From Deltaproteobacteria bacterium (lineage in GTDB: Bacteria; Desulfobacterota; DSM-4660; Desulfatiglandales; HGW-15): a stretch of DNA of 41,045 nucleotides. The DNA lies in NCBI GenBank assembly GCA_019310525.1, contig JAFDEE010000018.1:1-41045 (forward strand), in the 5' to 3' direction. Shown one piece after another: positions 8,016 through 16,940 of this stretch (within the stretch, counting starts at the first letter, position 1; every line of letters begins with the position of its first letter). Made by a program: the position numbers and the translations under genes. The notes under the pieces are model-generated. The model was not told where the DNA came from and searched no databases. It saw nothing but the letters and a program-made list of their open reading frames with translations.

Positions 8016-8121
8016 GCCCGGGGCAGCATCCCTGCCGCCTTTCAGCGGTCGTGGGAGAGGACCCGGGTTCAGGATGCAGGGAAAATACGGCAAGAACGGT
8101 TGATAGTGGGGAGGAGACGTC

Positions 8122-8532
8122 ATGGCCAAACTGACCATCGAGGACCTCAAGAGAATCAAAGAGCAGGTTAAAAAGGATACGGCCCTGCGGGAGGGCGGCG
8201 CCACGGTGAAGATCACGGTTCACATGGGGACTTGCGGGATCGCCGCCGGAGCAAGGGAGGTGATGGACGCCCTATTGCAGGAAATGGCGGAGACGGACCG
8301 GCAGGATATCCGGGTGGTCACCTCGGGGTGCATGGGGATGTGCAGCAGCGAGCCCAACGTGACGGTGGAGGTGCAAGGACACGACCCTGTGGTTTATCAA
8401 GGGATGGACGCTAATAAGATGCGGCAGGTCTTCAAACGACATGTATTGCTGGGGGAAGTTCAGACCGACTTCGCGTTGGCCAGGATGAAAGAAGAATCCC
8501 CTGAGGAGGGGTCTGCTGAACAGGAGACGTAG
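8122..8532 (+). CDS. Thioredoxin-like [2Fe-2S] ferredoxin
   Basis: This 136-residue protein has a NuoE-like thioredoxin fold with ligands G-T-C-G-I-A-A-G-A and S-G-C-M-G-M-C. It is similar to the N-terminal domain of the NuoF-like protein encoded next. Proteins of this type are common next to HydB/HydC genes and probably shuttle electrons or stabilise the complex. A GGGGAGGAG ribosome binding site sits upstream of the ATG. The last 20 residues are acidic and probably disordered. The gene follows a 106-base spacer and precedes a 234-base spacer, in which no gene is visible. Confidence 0.85.
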   Translation: MAKLTIEDLKRIKEQVKKDTALREGGATVKITVHMGTCGIAAGAREVMDALLQEMAETDRQDIRVVTSGCMGMCSSEPNVTVEVQGHDPVVYQGMDANKMRQVFKRHVLLGEVQTDFALARMKEESPEEGSAEQET

Positions 8533-8766
8533 GAAGGAAATCGGGAAACGGGGTTTTTCAGGTAAGGGTTAACCGGCGACTCTCTCGGGCATTGACTCGA
8601 AAACTCAGCGGCCGGGAGGGCGTATTGTTGTAAAAAACTCACTTATCTCGAAGGGTTGGAGAATTCAAAAGGGAAAAACGGTGATCGGCGAGAGCAAAAA
8701 GGACCGATGGGCCGGACGTGGTTTTAGGTATCATGGCAATTCAAGGCACGGACTAAGGAGAATCCT

Positions 8767-10593
8767 ATGAGCACTTACCGAACCCACCTCCTCCTTTGCG
8801 GGGGAACGGCGTGTCACGCCACCGGGAGCCAGGCAGTCAAGGAAGCTCTGCTGAAAGAAATCGCAAAGCAGGGCCTGGAAAAGGAAGTACGGGTGATTGA
8901 AACCGGCTGTAACGGCTTCTGCGCCCAGGGACCCGTTATGGTAGTCCAACCGGAAGGCATCTTTTACCAGAAGCTCACTCCCAAGGATATCCCTTACCTC
9001 GTGGAGGAACACTTCCTAAAGGGCCGTCCCGTGGAGAGACTTTTCTACGTGGAGCCGGCCTCTTCCGAGACCATACCGGGCATGAACGAAATCCCCTTCT
9101 TTTCACGCCAGGTCTTGAGGGTCTTGAGAAACAAGGGGGCCATTGATCCTGAAAAGATAGATGAATACATCGCCCGGGACGGGTATCTCGGCACCGCAAA
9201 GGCCCTCCTGGAGATGACGCCCGATGAGATCATCGCCGAGCTGGAAAAATCCGGGTTGAGGGGGCGCGGCGGGGCCGGATTCCCCACCTATCTCAAGTGG
9301 AAGTTCGCCAAGGCCTCTCCCGGAGAAGTCAAATACATGCTTTGCAACGCCGACGAAGGAGACCCCGGTGCCTTTATGGATCGAAGCGTACTGGAGGCGG
9401 ATCCCCATGCCGTGCTGGAGGGCATGATCATCGGGGCCAAGACCATCGGTGCCCACTATGGATACATTTACTGTCGTGCGGAATACCCTCTCGCCCTTCG
9501 GCGTCTTGACATCGCCATCTCGCAGGCAAGGGAGTACGGCCTCCTGGGAAAAGATATCCTGGGAAGCGGTTTTGATTTCGACCTGGAGGTTTACCAGGGG
9601 GCCGGGGCCTTTGTCTGCGGCGAGGAGACGGCCCTCATGCATTCCATCGAGGGAAAGAGGGGCATGCCGAGACCCAGGCCGCCTTTCCCGGCCCAGCAGG
9701 GGCTGTGGAAAAGACCGAGTGTGCTGAACAACGTGGAGACCCTTGCCAACGTGCCCCAGATCATCCTGAAGGGTGGAGACTGGTATGCAAGTGTCGGAAC
9801 GGAGGGGAGCAAGGGGACCAAGGTGTTCGCCCTCAGCGGGGACGTGATTAATATCGGCCTGGTAGAAGTGCCCATGGGGATCACCCTCAGGGACATCATT
9901 TTCGAGATCGGGGGGGGGATCCCCGACGGCAAAAAGTTTAAGGCGGTACAGCTGGGTGGCCCCTCGGGCGGATGCGTGCCCGAACATCTCCTGGATACGC
10001 CCACTGACTACGAGGCGATTTCCAAGGTAGGGGCCATCATGGGTTCGGGCGGCATGATCGTCATGGATGAGGAGACCTGCATGGTCGATATGGCCCGTTT
10101 CTTCATCGATTTCTGCAAGGAAGAATCTTGCGGGAAGTGCACTCCCTGCAGGGAGGGCACCAAGAGGATGCTGGAAATCCTGGAGAGGATCACCGAAGGG
10201 AAGGGGGAAATCGAGGATATCGAACGGTTGGAGGAGTTGAGCCGGTTCGTCAAGGATTCCGCACTCTGCGGACTTGGACAGACGGCTCCCAACCCGGTGC
10301 TCTCCACGATCCGATATTTCAGGGAGGAATACGAGGCCCATATCCTCGAGGGGCGTTGTCCCGCCCTTGTGTGCCAGGCTTTGATCACCTATTCCATTGA
10401 CACGGAGGCATGTAAGTCCTGCGGTCTTTGCAAGAAGAATTGCCCGGCAGAGGCTATAACGGGCTCCAAGAAACCACCCGAGCCCTTTGTGATCCATGAG
10501 GAAAAGTGTATCCATTGCGGGGTGTGCTTCAGTGGATGCCCCTTCGACGCCATAAAAAAGAGCTCGGGGAGCAAGGTGGCCCGGGCGGCTTAG
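8767..10593 (+). CDS. NuoF/HydB-like NAD(H)-binding flavoprotein subunit
   Basis: A 608-residue protein with three parts. Residues 1-95 form a thioredoxin-like 2Fe-2S domain (C11, C16, C48, C52). The middle is the NuoF core, with the FMN/NAD-binding motifs G-R-G-G-A-G-F-P, C-N-A-D-E-G-D-P-G and G-A-G-A-F-V-C-G-E-E, and a 4Fe-4S site C-G-K-C-T-P-C-R-E-G with a distal cysteine. The C-terminus holds two ferredoxin-type 4Fe-4S motifs (C-K-S-C-G-L-C, C-I-H-C-G-V-C). This exact layout is that of HydB in bifurcating hydrogenases. It should bind NAD(H) and link it to ferredoxin and, through FdhA, to formate. AAGGAG lies upstream of the ATG. Bifurcation itself is inferred from family resemblance. Confidence 0.93.
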   Translation: MSTYRTHLLLCGGTACHATGSQAVKEALLKEIAKQGLEKEVRVIETGCNGFCAQGPVMVVQPEGIFYQKLTPKDIPYLVEEHFLKGRPVERLFYVEPASSETIPGMNEIPFFSRQVLRVLRNKGAIDPEKIDEYIARDGYLGTAKALLEMTPDEIIAELEKSGLRGRGGAGFPTYLKWKFAKASPGEVKYMLCNADEGDPGAFMDRSVLEADPHAVLEGMIIGAKTIGAHYGYIYCRAEYPLALRRLDIAISQAREYGLLGKDILGSGFDFDLEVYQGAGAFVCGEETALMHSIEGKRGMPRPRPPFPAQQGLWKRPSVLNNVETLANVPQIILKGGDWYASVGTEGSKGTKVFALSGDVINIGLVEVPMGITLRDIIFEIGGGIPDGKKFKAVQLGGPSGGCVPEHLLDTPTDYEAISKVGAIMGSGGMIVMDEETCMVDMARFFIDFCKEESCGKCTPCREGTKRMLEILERITEGKGEIEDIERLEELSRFVKDSALCGLGQTAPNPVLSTIRYFREEYEAHILEGRCPALVCQALITYSIDTEACKSCGLCKKNCPAEAITGSKKPPEPFVIHEEKCIHCGVCFSGCPFDAIKKSSGSKVARAA

Positions 10594-10639
10594 GGGGGAT
10601 GATTCCCGGAAGTCTTTGCGGGACGGCTGAAGCCTTTTC

Positions 10640-10680
10640 CCTGTCCCCCGGGGGCAAAGCGCCCCTGATCCCGGGACAGG
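10640..10680 (+). terminator. Strong hairpin after the Fdh cluster
   Basis: CCTGTCCC (10640-10647) pairs with GGGACAGG (10673-10680), and an inner GGGGC/GCCCC hairpin sits between. No T-run follows, so this is either a Rho-assisted terminator or a processing and stability element between the NuoF-like gene and the FecR gene. Confidence 0.4.
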
Positions 10681-10705
10681 TCTTCATTGAACCCGGAGGA
10701 AGGGT

Positions 10706-12661
10706 GTGTTGATTCGCATAGAGCGGTTCTGCTGCCTTTTCATCGCATGTCTGGCTTTATCGGCGGTTGCCTCGGCGTGGATGCCCTCTGAGGCCAATGG
10801 ACAGGTCCGGCGGGGAAAGGCCGTCCCTGCCCATCGACTCCCGGAATCATTGAGGACGCTTGAGATCAAAGACTTCTACGTGCCCGGGGACCTGAAAGCG
10901 GTGGGGCGTATTCAACGCATGAGCGGGACCGTAGTGGTGGTCCATGAACCATCGAAGAAGGCTTACTTTGGTGCGGCTGGAGACCTGATACATGAAAAGG
11001 ACACCATCATAACCCTACCTGATTCCCGGTGCCGGATCTCTTTTTCCGGTGATGACGTGGTGGCCATGGCCCCCGACACCCGTTTCAGCGTAGAGCTTTA
11101 CCGGGAGCAGGAGATGGAGGGAAAACGGTCTTTTTTCAGTATGTTGAAGGGTAAGGCCATGTTTTATGCCCTTCGCCTTTTCAGGTACAGGGACACCCGG
11201 TTCAGGGTGAAGACTCCTACGGCCATCGTGGGGGTCAGGGGGACCAAGTTCGGGATTCATGTTTACTGGGTTGAAGAGCGGCGGGCCGATGGGGCAGGGA
11301 TCAGGATAGCAGACCGCAGGGACAATGCGGACCTCTATTTGGCCCAGGCCGGTTCCGAGGAGGGCGGGATAAAGAGTTATACAGACTGTTTTTCGGAGGA
11401 CGGCATCCTGGATGTAAACGGAAGGATCGTTCATCCCGGCGAGATGTTCAAGGGGGACACAGGACTCGTAGTTCCCACGCCGCCGGAGTATATCAGGGCC
11501 TTTGAGGCCGAGACCGAGGTGGCCCCGGAAGGGGAAGGCGTTTCGGGCGGTGAGGGTGAAGGTAAGAAGGAGGGCGAAGCCGAGGCCGGTAAGGGCGGCC
11601 AGCAGGAAGGTGAGGGTGAAGGGAAGGATGAATCTTCCGAGGGGGGCGTAGCAGCCATGGATAGCGGTGGGGCCACGACACCTGAGGATTTCTCTGAATT
11701 TGCCGGTAAACAGGCCGAAACCACCCAACAGGAGGTAGCAACCGAGACAGAGGCCGAACAGGATATTTCCAATGGAAAAATCATCAGGGAGGTGGGCGGT
11801 ATCGCCCTGCTCCTGGCAAATGCCGCAGGCCAGTTATGGACCGGGACGGACAAGGGCCCCTTATACCATTCCAGTGAGCCCAACTATTTTCGGTCTTCCG
11901 GGGGAGCGGATTCCTTTACGGCATACGAAGACAGGCACGAAAACAATTCCGCTTATAAGCTGGTAGCCGATGAGACGGATGCCTCCGGTTCCAGGATCCA
12001 CGTGAACACCTTTGACTGGGGCACAGGGGGCAATCTGGCTTTGACCTCCCCTCATGATTTCGATTACCACCTGGGTGGGCGTTACTATGACGCGGAGGGG
12101 AACGAATACCTGGAGTGGGGATGGTGGGAGGATTCATCCGCAACAGACAAGGGTTTATTGGGAGAGGGATCAGGATTACAGTACTTTGCAGCCGGGGCCA
12201 AGATCTGGCACATCGAGGGAAAACAGACCCATCCGGATTATATCGATTACTTGCAGGGACAAGGGGCGAGCTACAAGTATACGGGCGAAGTCAAAGGGGT
12301 TTTCGGGGACAGTTCGGCGAGTTTCTCGCCTCCGACGGTGGTAACAGGGACCTTTAGTTGTGATGTCAATTTTCAGTTCCGGGCCGTATCCAACTTCGAA
12401 CTCGATGCGAGCGGCGGCACTGCACCGGTGGTCAATGTGAACCTGAGCGACGGGAGCGGGACCATTGAAAGCGACGGAACCTTTGACCTTGAGAACTTTT
12501 CAGGAACCATCGGTCCCGGCAGCGGCCATTCTGTTTCTTCGACTCAGACCGGTGGGGGCGGGACCTTTTTCGGGAAAAAGGCCGAGGGAATAGGGGGTAT
12601 GTGGCACGCCCATGATGGGTCCGATTACTGGGCCGTGGGTGAGTTCCATGGCAAGAGGTGA
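10706..12661 (+). CDS. Secreted FecR-domain protein with TbpB-like C-terminus
   Basis: A 651-residue exported protein. A signal peptide (about residues 1-26, hydrophobic core after R-I-E-R) is followed by a FecR-type domain (about 65-180) ending in the motif P-T-A-I-V-G-V-R-G-T-K-F. Next is a low-complexity acidic and glycine-rich stretch of Gly-Glu-rich units (about 270-315). The C-terminal 250 residues are rich in Gly, Ser and aromatic residues and end in G-T-F-F-G-K-K-A-E-G-I-G-G and a closing G-K-R, which recalls the beta-barrel of transferrin-binding protein B. The GTG start has GGAGGA five bases upstream. No FecI sigma factor or TonB receptor is next to it, so it is unlikely to be a classical FecR anti-sigma protein. 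Function unknown; possibly cell-surface. Confidence 0.75.
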   Translation: MLIRIERFCCLFIACLALSAVASAWMPSEANGQVRRGKAVPAHRLPESLRTLEIKDFYVPGDLKAVGRIQRMSGTVVVVHEPSKKAYFGAAGDLIHEKDTIITLPDSRCRISFSGDDVVAMAPDTRFSVELYREQEMEGKRSFFSMLKGKAMFYALRLFRYRDTRFRVKTPTAIVGVRGTKFGIHVYWVEERRADGAGIRIADRRDNADLYLAQAGSEEGGIKSYTDCFSEDGILDVNGRIVHPGEMFKGDTGLVVPTPPEYIRAFEAETEVAPEGEGVSGGEGEGKKEGEAEAGKGGQQEGEGEGKDESSEGGVAAMDSGGATTPEDFSEFAGKQAETTQQEVATETEAEQDISNGKIIREVGGIALLLANAAGQLWTGTDKGPLYHSSEPNYFRSSGGADSFTAYEDRHENNSAYKLVADETDASGSRIHVNTFDWGTGGNLALTSPHDFDYHLGGRYYDAEGNEYLEWGWWEDSSATDKGLLGEGSGLQYFAAGAKIWHIEGKQTHPDYIDYLQGQGASYKYTGEVKGVFGDSSASFSPPTVVTGTFSCDVNFQFRAVSNFELDASGGTAPVVNVNLSDGSGTIESDGTFDLENFSGTIGPGSGHSVSSTQTGGGGTFFGKKAEGIGGMWHAHDGSDYWAVGEFHGKR

Positions 12662-12995
12662 ATGGGTTCAGGGGAACTGACAGGCCGAACCGCTTAATCC
12701 CTTGTCAAAACCCGGAGAGTGTGTTAAAGAATCGGACCGAAATTCCGGAGCGAGCAGAAGTCAAGGGTGATTTTGGCCCTGAAACGCCCGAAAGCCGATT
12801 ATATCAAAAGGTTGGAGCGCTTGCTCCTGTGGCTTTTCCGGGAAAGGGATTCTTCGGGACCCCGGCTGAAGGGGCCCCCGATTCATTCGAAGGGAACGCG
12901 GAGCTTGGGCGAAAGAGGGCATGTTTTTTGAGGTCTAGGTGAAAGGCTGCGGAGGCTAAAATCCATTTAGTACATGAATGATGAGGAAACAGGAG
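12662..12995. other. Intergenic region before the rnf operon
   Basis: This 334-base gap holds a candidate promoter at 12702-12730 and otherwise GC-rich sequence with several short imperfect repeats. A reading frame spans 12658-12942, but it has no credible ribosome binding site and no protein-like features. The last 15 bases carry the ribosome binding site of the cytochrome gene. Confidence 0.5.
12702..12730 (+). promoter_or_regulatory. Weak candidate promoter for the rnf operon
   Basis: TTGTCA (12702-12707) and TAAAGA (12725-12730) are 17 bases apart. The -35 matches five of six consensus bases; the -10 matches about half. It lies about 265 bases before the cytochrome start. It is the best such pair seen in this gap, but it is not strong. 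Confidence 0.3.
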
Positions 12996-13370
12996 ATGGG
13001 AGTCAGAAAAGAACAGATTGTTGCTTATTGGATTGCAGGCATCTTTTTCGTGATCGGAGTGGTATGTTATGCCGCCTTTCCTGAAAAGGCTCCCGAACAG
13101 CCCGTACGGATCATGTTCAAGAGCACGGGCGGAAAGGTTCTCTTCAGCCACAAGGTCCATACCTCTGACGAAGGATATGGGATCGAATGTATGGATTGCC
13201 ATCACGACCTTGAAGAGGAGGGGGACCTTCCGGCCGCCTGTGGAGAGTGTCATGAGCCCGACAGCGAGGACCCGATGAAGAGGTCGGATGCCTTACATAC
13301 CCAGTGCATCGGTTGCCACAAGGAGGAAGGGGGCGGACCGGTGGATTGCAATGAGTGCCACATGCTCTAA
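12996..13370 (+). CDS. Rnf-associated tetraheme cytochrome c (c3/c7-like)
   Basis: A 124-residue membrane-anchored protein. One N-terminal transmembrane or uncleaved signal segment (about residues 8-26) is followed by a periplasmic domain with four C-x-x-C-H heme sites: C-M-D-C-H, C-G-E-C-H, C-I-G-C-H and C-N-E-C-H. Extra histidines in F-S-H-K-V-H and C-H-H can serve as distal ligands, as in class III cytochromes. Start chosen at 12996 because GAGGA lies eight bases upstream; an ATG at 12978 would add six residues. The gene leads the rnf operon. Multiheme cytochromes precede rnfC in Desulfovibrio and occur with rnf in Methanosarcina, where they link Rnf to periplasmic electron carriers. Confidence 0.88.
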   Translation: MGVRKEQIVAYWIAGIFFVIGVVCYAAFPEKAPEQPVRIMFKSTGGKVLFSHKVHTSDEGYGIECMDCHHDLEEEGDLPAACGECHEPDSEDPMKRSDALHTQCIGCHKEEGGGPVDCNECHML

Positions 13371-13439
13371 AAGAAATTTCCGGTATCCTGTCCAAGAAGG
13401 AGCGCATACGTTCCCTTTCTTCATGAGGAGGTTGTTGAG

Positions 13440-14723
13440 ATGATCAAAAGATCATTTTTCGGTCTGATCAAACCCAAAATGACCTTGCCGGTAACAGCAG
13501 GAGAAAAGAGGACATTGATCGAATCTCTTCCCCTGCCGAAAAAGGCGGTACTGTTGTTGGACCCGGAAAAGACCGGTGAGGTGGAACTCACCGTGAAATC
13601 CGGTGACACCGTGCGAACGGGGCAGAAGATCGGGGTTGACAAGGACGGGTTTTATCTCGTTTCTCCGGTGACCGGGACGGTCACGGCCCTTGGCCGACAG
13701 GCCGGACACCTCGGCCAGGTATACCAGTCGATCACGGTGGAGGTGGCCGAGGAGGATCAGTGGGATGAGGAATTCAGCGCTGCAGCAGGAGAATCAGGCC
13801 GGGAGAGTATCCTGCCTTTCCTGGGCATCCTTCCCGGGGCCGCTGATTTCAGGAACTTTCTGAATCCCGGGCATTCTTACGATACGGTCATCATCAGCGC
13901 CATGGAACAGGATCTGATGGTGGAGACCAGCCGCTATGTCCTGAAACATCAGGCCAAGGACGTCAAGGAGGGAATCGAAGTCCTGAAGGAGATTCGGCCT
14001 GCCGGCCGGTATGTCTTGGTCGCCCCCCCTGACCTCCTTTCCTTGACGGCTCGCTCAGGAGCGGAAGGCCAGACAGTTGATCCGGTTTACCCCAATAACC
14101 TGCCGGGGATGATAGTCAGGAAGGTCATGGGAAAAGCGGTCCCTGCAGGGAAGCGTTTCGAAGAGGCGGGCGTCGGATACCTCAACGTTGAGGCGGTCGC
14201 CGCCCTGGGGAGGGTCTTCAGGGACCGGACTCCACAACTTGACAAGGTGATCACGGTGATCCGGAAGGACAAGACGACCCAGATGATCAAGGTGCGTATG
14301 GGCACGCCGGTGGGAGAAATCCTCGGACCTATGGGTATCGAGGCGAACCACGGGGATCGGATCGTCTTCGGGGGCCCCATGAGAGGTCCGACGGTCTTCT
14401 CAGAAGACCTCCCGGTCTCGGCGGACACGGATGCCGTAATGGTCCAGGACAAGGCGGAACTCCTCCCTTATGTGGACAACCATTGCGTTAATTGCGGAGA
14501 GTGTGTGAGAATCTGCCCGGCCAAGATTCCGGTCAACATGCTTATTCGGTTGCTTCAGAGCGGTCTCTTCGAGGAAGCCGCTGATCGCTATGACCTCTTT
14601 TCCTGCATAGAATGCGGATTGTGCAGTTTCGTCTGTATCGCGCGAATCCCTATCTTTCAGTATATCATGCTCGGGAAATACGAATACGACAGGATGAAAG
14701 GAGCGGAGGAATCCAATGGCTAG
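13440..14723 (+). CDS. rnfC: Rnf complex subunit RnfC
   Basis: A 427-residue peripheral subunit of the ion-translocating ferredoxin:NAD oxidoreductase. The order is an N-terminal barrel-sandwich-like domain (P-V-T-G-T-V region), a NuoF-like FMN/NADH-binding domain, an SLBB-like region, and two 4Fe-4S motifs near the C-terminus (C-V-N-C-G-E-C-V-R-I-C-P and C-I-E-C-G-L-C-S-F-V-C). RnfC is the NADH-side subunit in the cytoplasm. GAGGAGG precedes the ATG by eight bases. The end overlaps rnfD by 8 bases. The length is close to the family norm. Confidence 0.95.
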   Translation: MIKRSFFGLIKPKMTLPVTAGEKRTLIESLPLPKKAVLLLDPEKTGEVELTVKSGDTVRTGQKIGVDKDGFYLVSPVTGTVTALGRQAGHLGQVYQSITVEVAEEDQWDEEFSAAAGESGRESILPFLGILPGAADFRNFLNPGHSYDTVIISAMEQDLMVETSRYVLKHQAKDVKEGIEVLKEIRPAGRYVLVAPPDLLSLTARSGAEGQTVDPVYPNNLPGMIVRKVMGKAVPAGKRFEEAGVGYLNVEAVAALGRVFRDRTPQLDKVITVIRKDKTTQMIKVRMGTPVGEILGPMGIEANHGDRIVFGGPMRGPTVFSEDLPVSADTDAVMVQDKAELLPYVDNHCVNCGECVRICPAKIPVNMLIRLLQSGLFEEAADRYDLFSCIECGLCSFVCIARIPIFQYIMLGKYEYDRMKGAEESNG

Positions 14724-15684
14724 CCAGAAGCTGTTCGTCGGTTCATACGCACCCCATTGGCATGATGGAAGCAGCCTGCGGGAAAGACATCTTCATATAA
14801 TGCTGGCCTGTCTGCCCGCGGTGATCCTCGGCATCGCTCAATACGGAATCCCGGCCTTCAGGGTCGTCCTTTTTTCCGTTTCCTGCGCCATGCTGTGGGA
14901 ACTCCTCATGAACAAGGCCATGAGCCGACCCGTAACCATCGGTGATGGAAACGCCGCCTTGATAGGAATGGTGTTCGCCATGCTCCTTCCCGCCACGACT
15001 CCCTGGTGGATGGTCGTCGTGGGAACCTTTGTGGCGATTGTGATCGGAAAGCAGATCTGGGGCGGAATGGGGTGCAATCCCTGTAACCCGGTCCTGGTGG
15101 CCGTCGCCATCTTGATGCTTTCCTGGCACGACCGCCTGGATTTCAATGCAGCTCTGGTGAACTATGATTTTGGATTCACTGTGGAGCATCCCCTGACTGC
15201 TTTGAAATACCTTGGACCCTCCGTGGTGGATAACTACAATTTCTCGGATCTCTTCCTCGGTCAGCAGGTGGGAGGAATCGGCACCGCCTTCGCCCTCGGA
15301 CTTATCCTGGGGGGCGTCTACTTGATCTTGAGAGGCTTTGTCCGTTGGGAAATATCCTTGTCCTTTCTCCTGGGACTTGTTATCACCGCTTCGATTTTCC
15401 ACGGTGCAAATCCCGAGAAGTATGCAGGTCCCCTGTTTCATGTCCTGACGGGGTATACCCTGATTGCGACCTTCTTCCTGTTGCCGGAGGAATCTTCCTC
15501 CCCGGTCAACTTCGTACCCATGCTGCTTTACGGGGCGATGGCCGGGGTCCTGACCGTGCTTATACGCAATATCGGCTTCTTCGTGGATGGTGTGGTCTTC
15601 GCGGTGTTACTCGTGAATCTGGCCAACCCGTTGCTCGACAGGATCAGACCCAAAGCCATGGGAAGGGAGATCGAACATGCGTGA
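14716..15684 (+). CDS. rnfD: Rnf complex subunit RnfD
   Basis: A 322-residue integral membrane protein with about nine or ten hydrophobic segments, of the NqrB/RnfD family. Conserved features include W-G-G-M-G-C-N-P-C-N-P-V in the first half. The threonine in H-P-L-T-A-L-K is the likely site for covalently bound FMN, judged by position in the family. It takes part in ion translocation. The gene overlaps rnfC and rnfG by 8 bases each, so it is translationally coupled with both. Confidence 0.94.
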   Translation: MASQKLFVGSYAPHWHDGSSLRERHLHIMLACLPAVILGIAQYGIPAFRVVLFSVSCAMLWELLMNKAMSRPVTIGDGNAALIGMVFAMLLPATTPWWMVVVGTFVAIVIGKQIWGGMGCNPCNPVLVAVAILMLSWHDRLDFNAALVNYDFGFTVEHPLTALKYLGPSVVDNYNFSDLFLGQQVGGIGTAFALGLILGGVYLILRGFVRWEISLSFLLGLVITASIFHGANPEKYAGPLFHVLTGYTLIATFFLLPEESSSPVNFVPMLLYGAMAGVLTVLIRNIGFFVDGVVFAVLLVNLANPLLDRIRPKAMGREIEHA

Positions 15685-16261
15685 AATGATAAAACTCTTC
15701 GTTGTGATCGTCCTATTCAGCATTGTTTCCGGGGGCGGTCTGGCGGCCCTGAGGGGAGCGACCAAGGACCGCATCGAGATGCAGCAGTTGAAGTTCGTAA
15801 AGGGCCCGACTCTTGCTAAAATCCTGAAAGGGTGTGAGAACGACTATCTCGCAGATCGATTCAAGATCGCCGACGGAGAAGTTCAGAGGGACTTTTTCGT
15901 GGGTAAGTTTAATGGAAAGCGTAATGTCGTAGCCTTTGAGGCCTTTGGAAAGGGGTTCGGAGGAGACATCGGAGTGATCGTCGCCGTCAATGTGGAGACC
16001 GATAAAATCGTCGGGGTGGGGATCACCACCCACAGCGAAACCCCGGGCCTCGGGGCCAGGATAAAGACCGAAGAAGCCTTTACAGCACAGTTCAAGGGTA
16101 TGTCCATCAAGGAACCTTTCAAGGTCAAGGCGGACGGCGGACAGGTGGATGCCATCAGCGGCGCCACGGTGTCCTCGAGGGGGGTTTGCGGCGCCATGGT
16201 CAAGCTGGGCGAGATTTATACACGTTTGAAGGACCAGATCGTCGAGAAATTAAAAGCATAG
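15677..16261 (+). CDS. rnfG: Rnf complex subunit RnfG, FMN-binding
   Basis: A 194-residue subunit with one N-terminal transmembrane helix (about residues 6-25) and a periplasmic FMN-binding domain. The flavinylation motif S-G-A-T-V-S-S places the FMN on Thr164. The G-I-T-T-H-S-E-T-P-G-L-G-A-R stretch is typical of RnfG/NqrC. Covalent FMN would need the transferase ApbE, which is not in the window. It overlaps rnfD by 8 bases and is followed by rnfE after 22 bases. Confidence 0.94.
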   Translation: MREMIKLFVVIVLFSIVSGGGLAALRGATKDRIEMQQLKFVKGPTLAKILKGCENDYLADRFKIADGEVQRDFFVGKFNGKRNVVAFEAFGKGFGGDIGVIVAVNVETDKIVGVGITTHSETPGLGARIKTEEAFTAQFKGMSIKEPFKVKADGGQVDAISGATVSSRGVCGAMVKLGEIYTRLKDQIVEKLKA

Positions 16262-16283
16262 AGATCGAGGGAGACAAGGGACT

Positions 16284-16898
16284 ATGGCAAAGAGCGTCGT
16301 ACAGGAATTTACAAAGGGGTTGTGGGCTGAGATTCCCCCGTTTCGACTGGTTCTCGGGCTTTGCCCAACCCTGGCCGTCACCAAGAGCGTGGAAAACGGT
16401 TTTGGTATGGGAGTGGCCACTACCTTCGTACTCGTCTGCTCCAATATATTGATTTCTCTTTTAAGGAGTGTCGTGCCCAAGAGGGTGAGGATCGCCTGCT
16501 ACATCGTCGTCATAGCAACCTTCGTGACCGTGGTGGAACTCCTCATGCAGGCCTTCGCCTATCCACTGTTTCTGCAACTGGGTATCTTCATTCCCCTCAT
16601 AGTCGTGAACTGCATCCTCCTGGGACGGGCCGAGGCCTTCGCCTCCAAGAACGGCGTTGTGGCCTCACTGGCGGACGGCCTGGGGATCGGGATCGGTTTC
16701 ACCCTTTCCCTTACCGCCCTTTCCCTGTTCCGGGAGGTGCTCGGGAAAGGGAGCCTGACCCTGCCTTTCGGGATTGCGTCCTTCACCGATATATTCGGGG
16801 CTTCCTATCAGCCTTTCTCTTTCCTGGTTGAGGCCCCCGGGGCTTTTGTCTGTCTGGGATTGATGCTGTGCATCATGAATATGCTGGGCAAGAAGTAA
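16284..16898 (+). CDS. rnfE: Rnf complex subunit RnfE
   Basis: A 204-residue membrane protein with six predicted transmembrane helices, of the NqrD/RnfE family. Recognisable parts are L-G-L-C-P-T-L-A-V-T near the N-terminus and I-V-V-N-C-I-L-L-G-R-A-E-A-F-A in the middle. With RnfA it forms the membrane core holding an intramembrane Fe-S centre; the Cys in each of these motifs is a candidate ligand. GAGGGAG lies upstream of the ATG. Confidence 0.95.
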   Translation: MAKSVVQEFTKGLWAEIPPFRLVLGLCPTLAVTKSVENGFGMGVATTFVLVCSNILISLLRSVVPKRVRIACYIVVIATFVTVVELLMQAFAYPLFLQLGIFIPLIVVNCILLGRAEAFASKNGVVASLADGLGIGIGFTLSLTALSLFREVLGKGSLTLPFGIASFTDIFGASYQPFSFLVEAPGAFVCLGLMLCIMNMLGKK

Positions 16899-16940
16899 GG
16901 GAGTTATTACTCTTTCTCATACAAGGTAAGGAGACATTCG

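Noticed and set aside
8716-8760. Sigma-54 promoter before the NuoF-like gene (TGGCAATTCAAGGCAC)
   Set aside because: The GG and GC elements are nine rather than ten bases apart and the TTGC box is absent.
9103-10515. Long minus-strand open frame across the NuoF-like gene
   Set aside because: Same reason: antisense shadow of a well-conserved gene, with His/Pro/Gly-rich non-protein-like composition.
12658-12942. Small gene between the FecR protein and the cytochrome
   Set aside because: The start overlaps the FecR stop without a ribosome site, the composition is not protein-like and no domain is visible.
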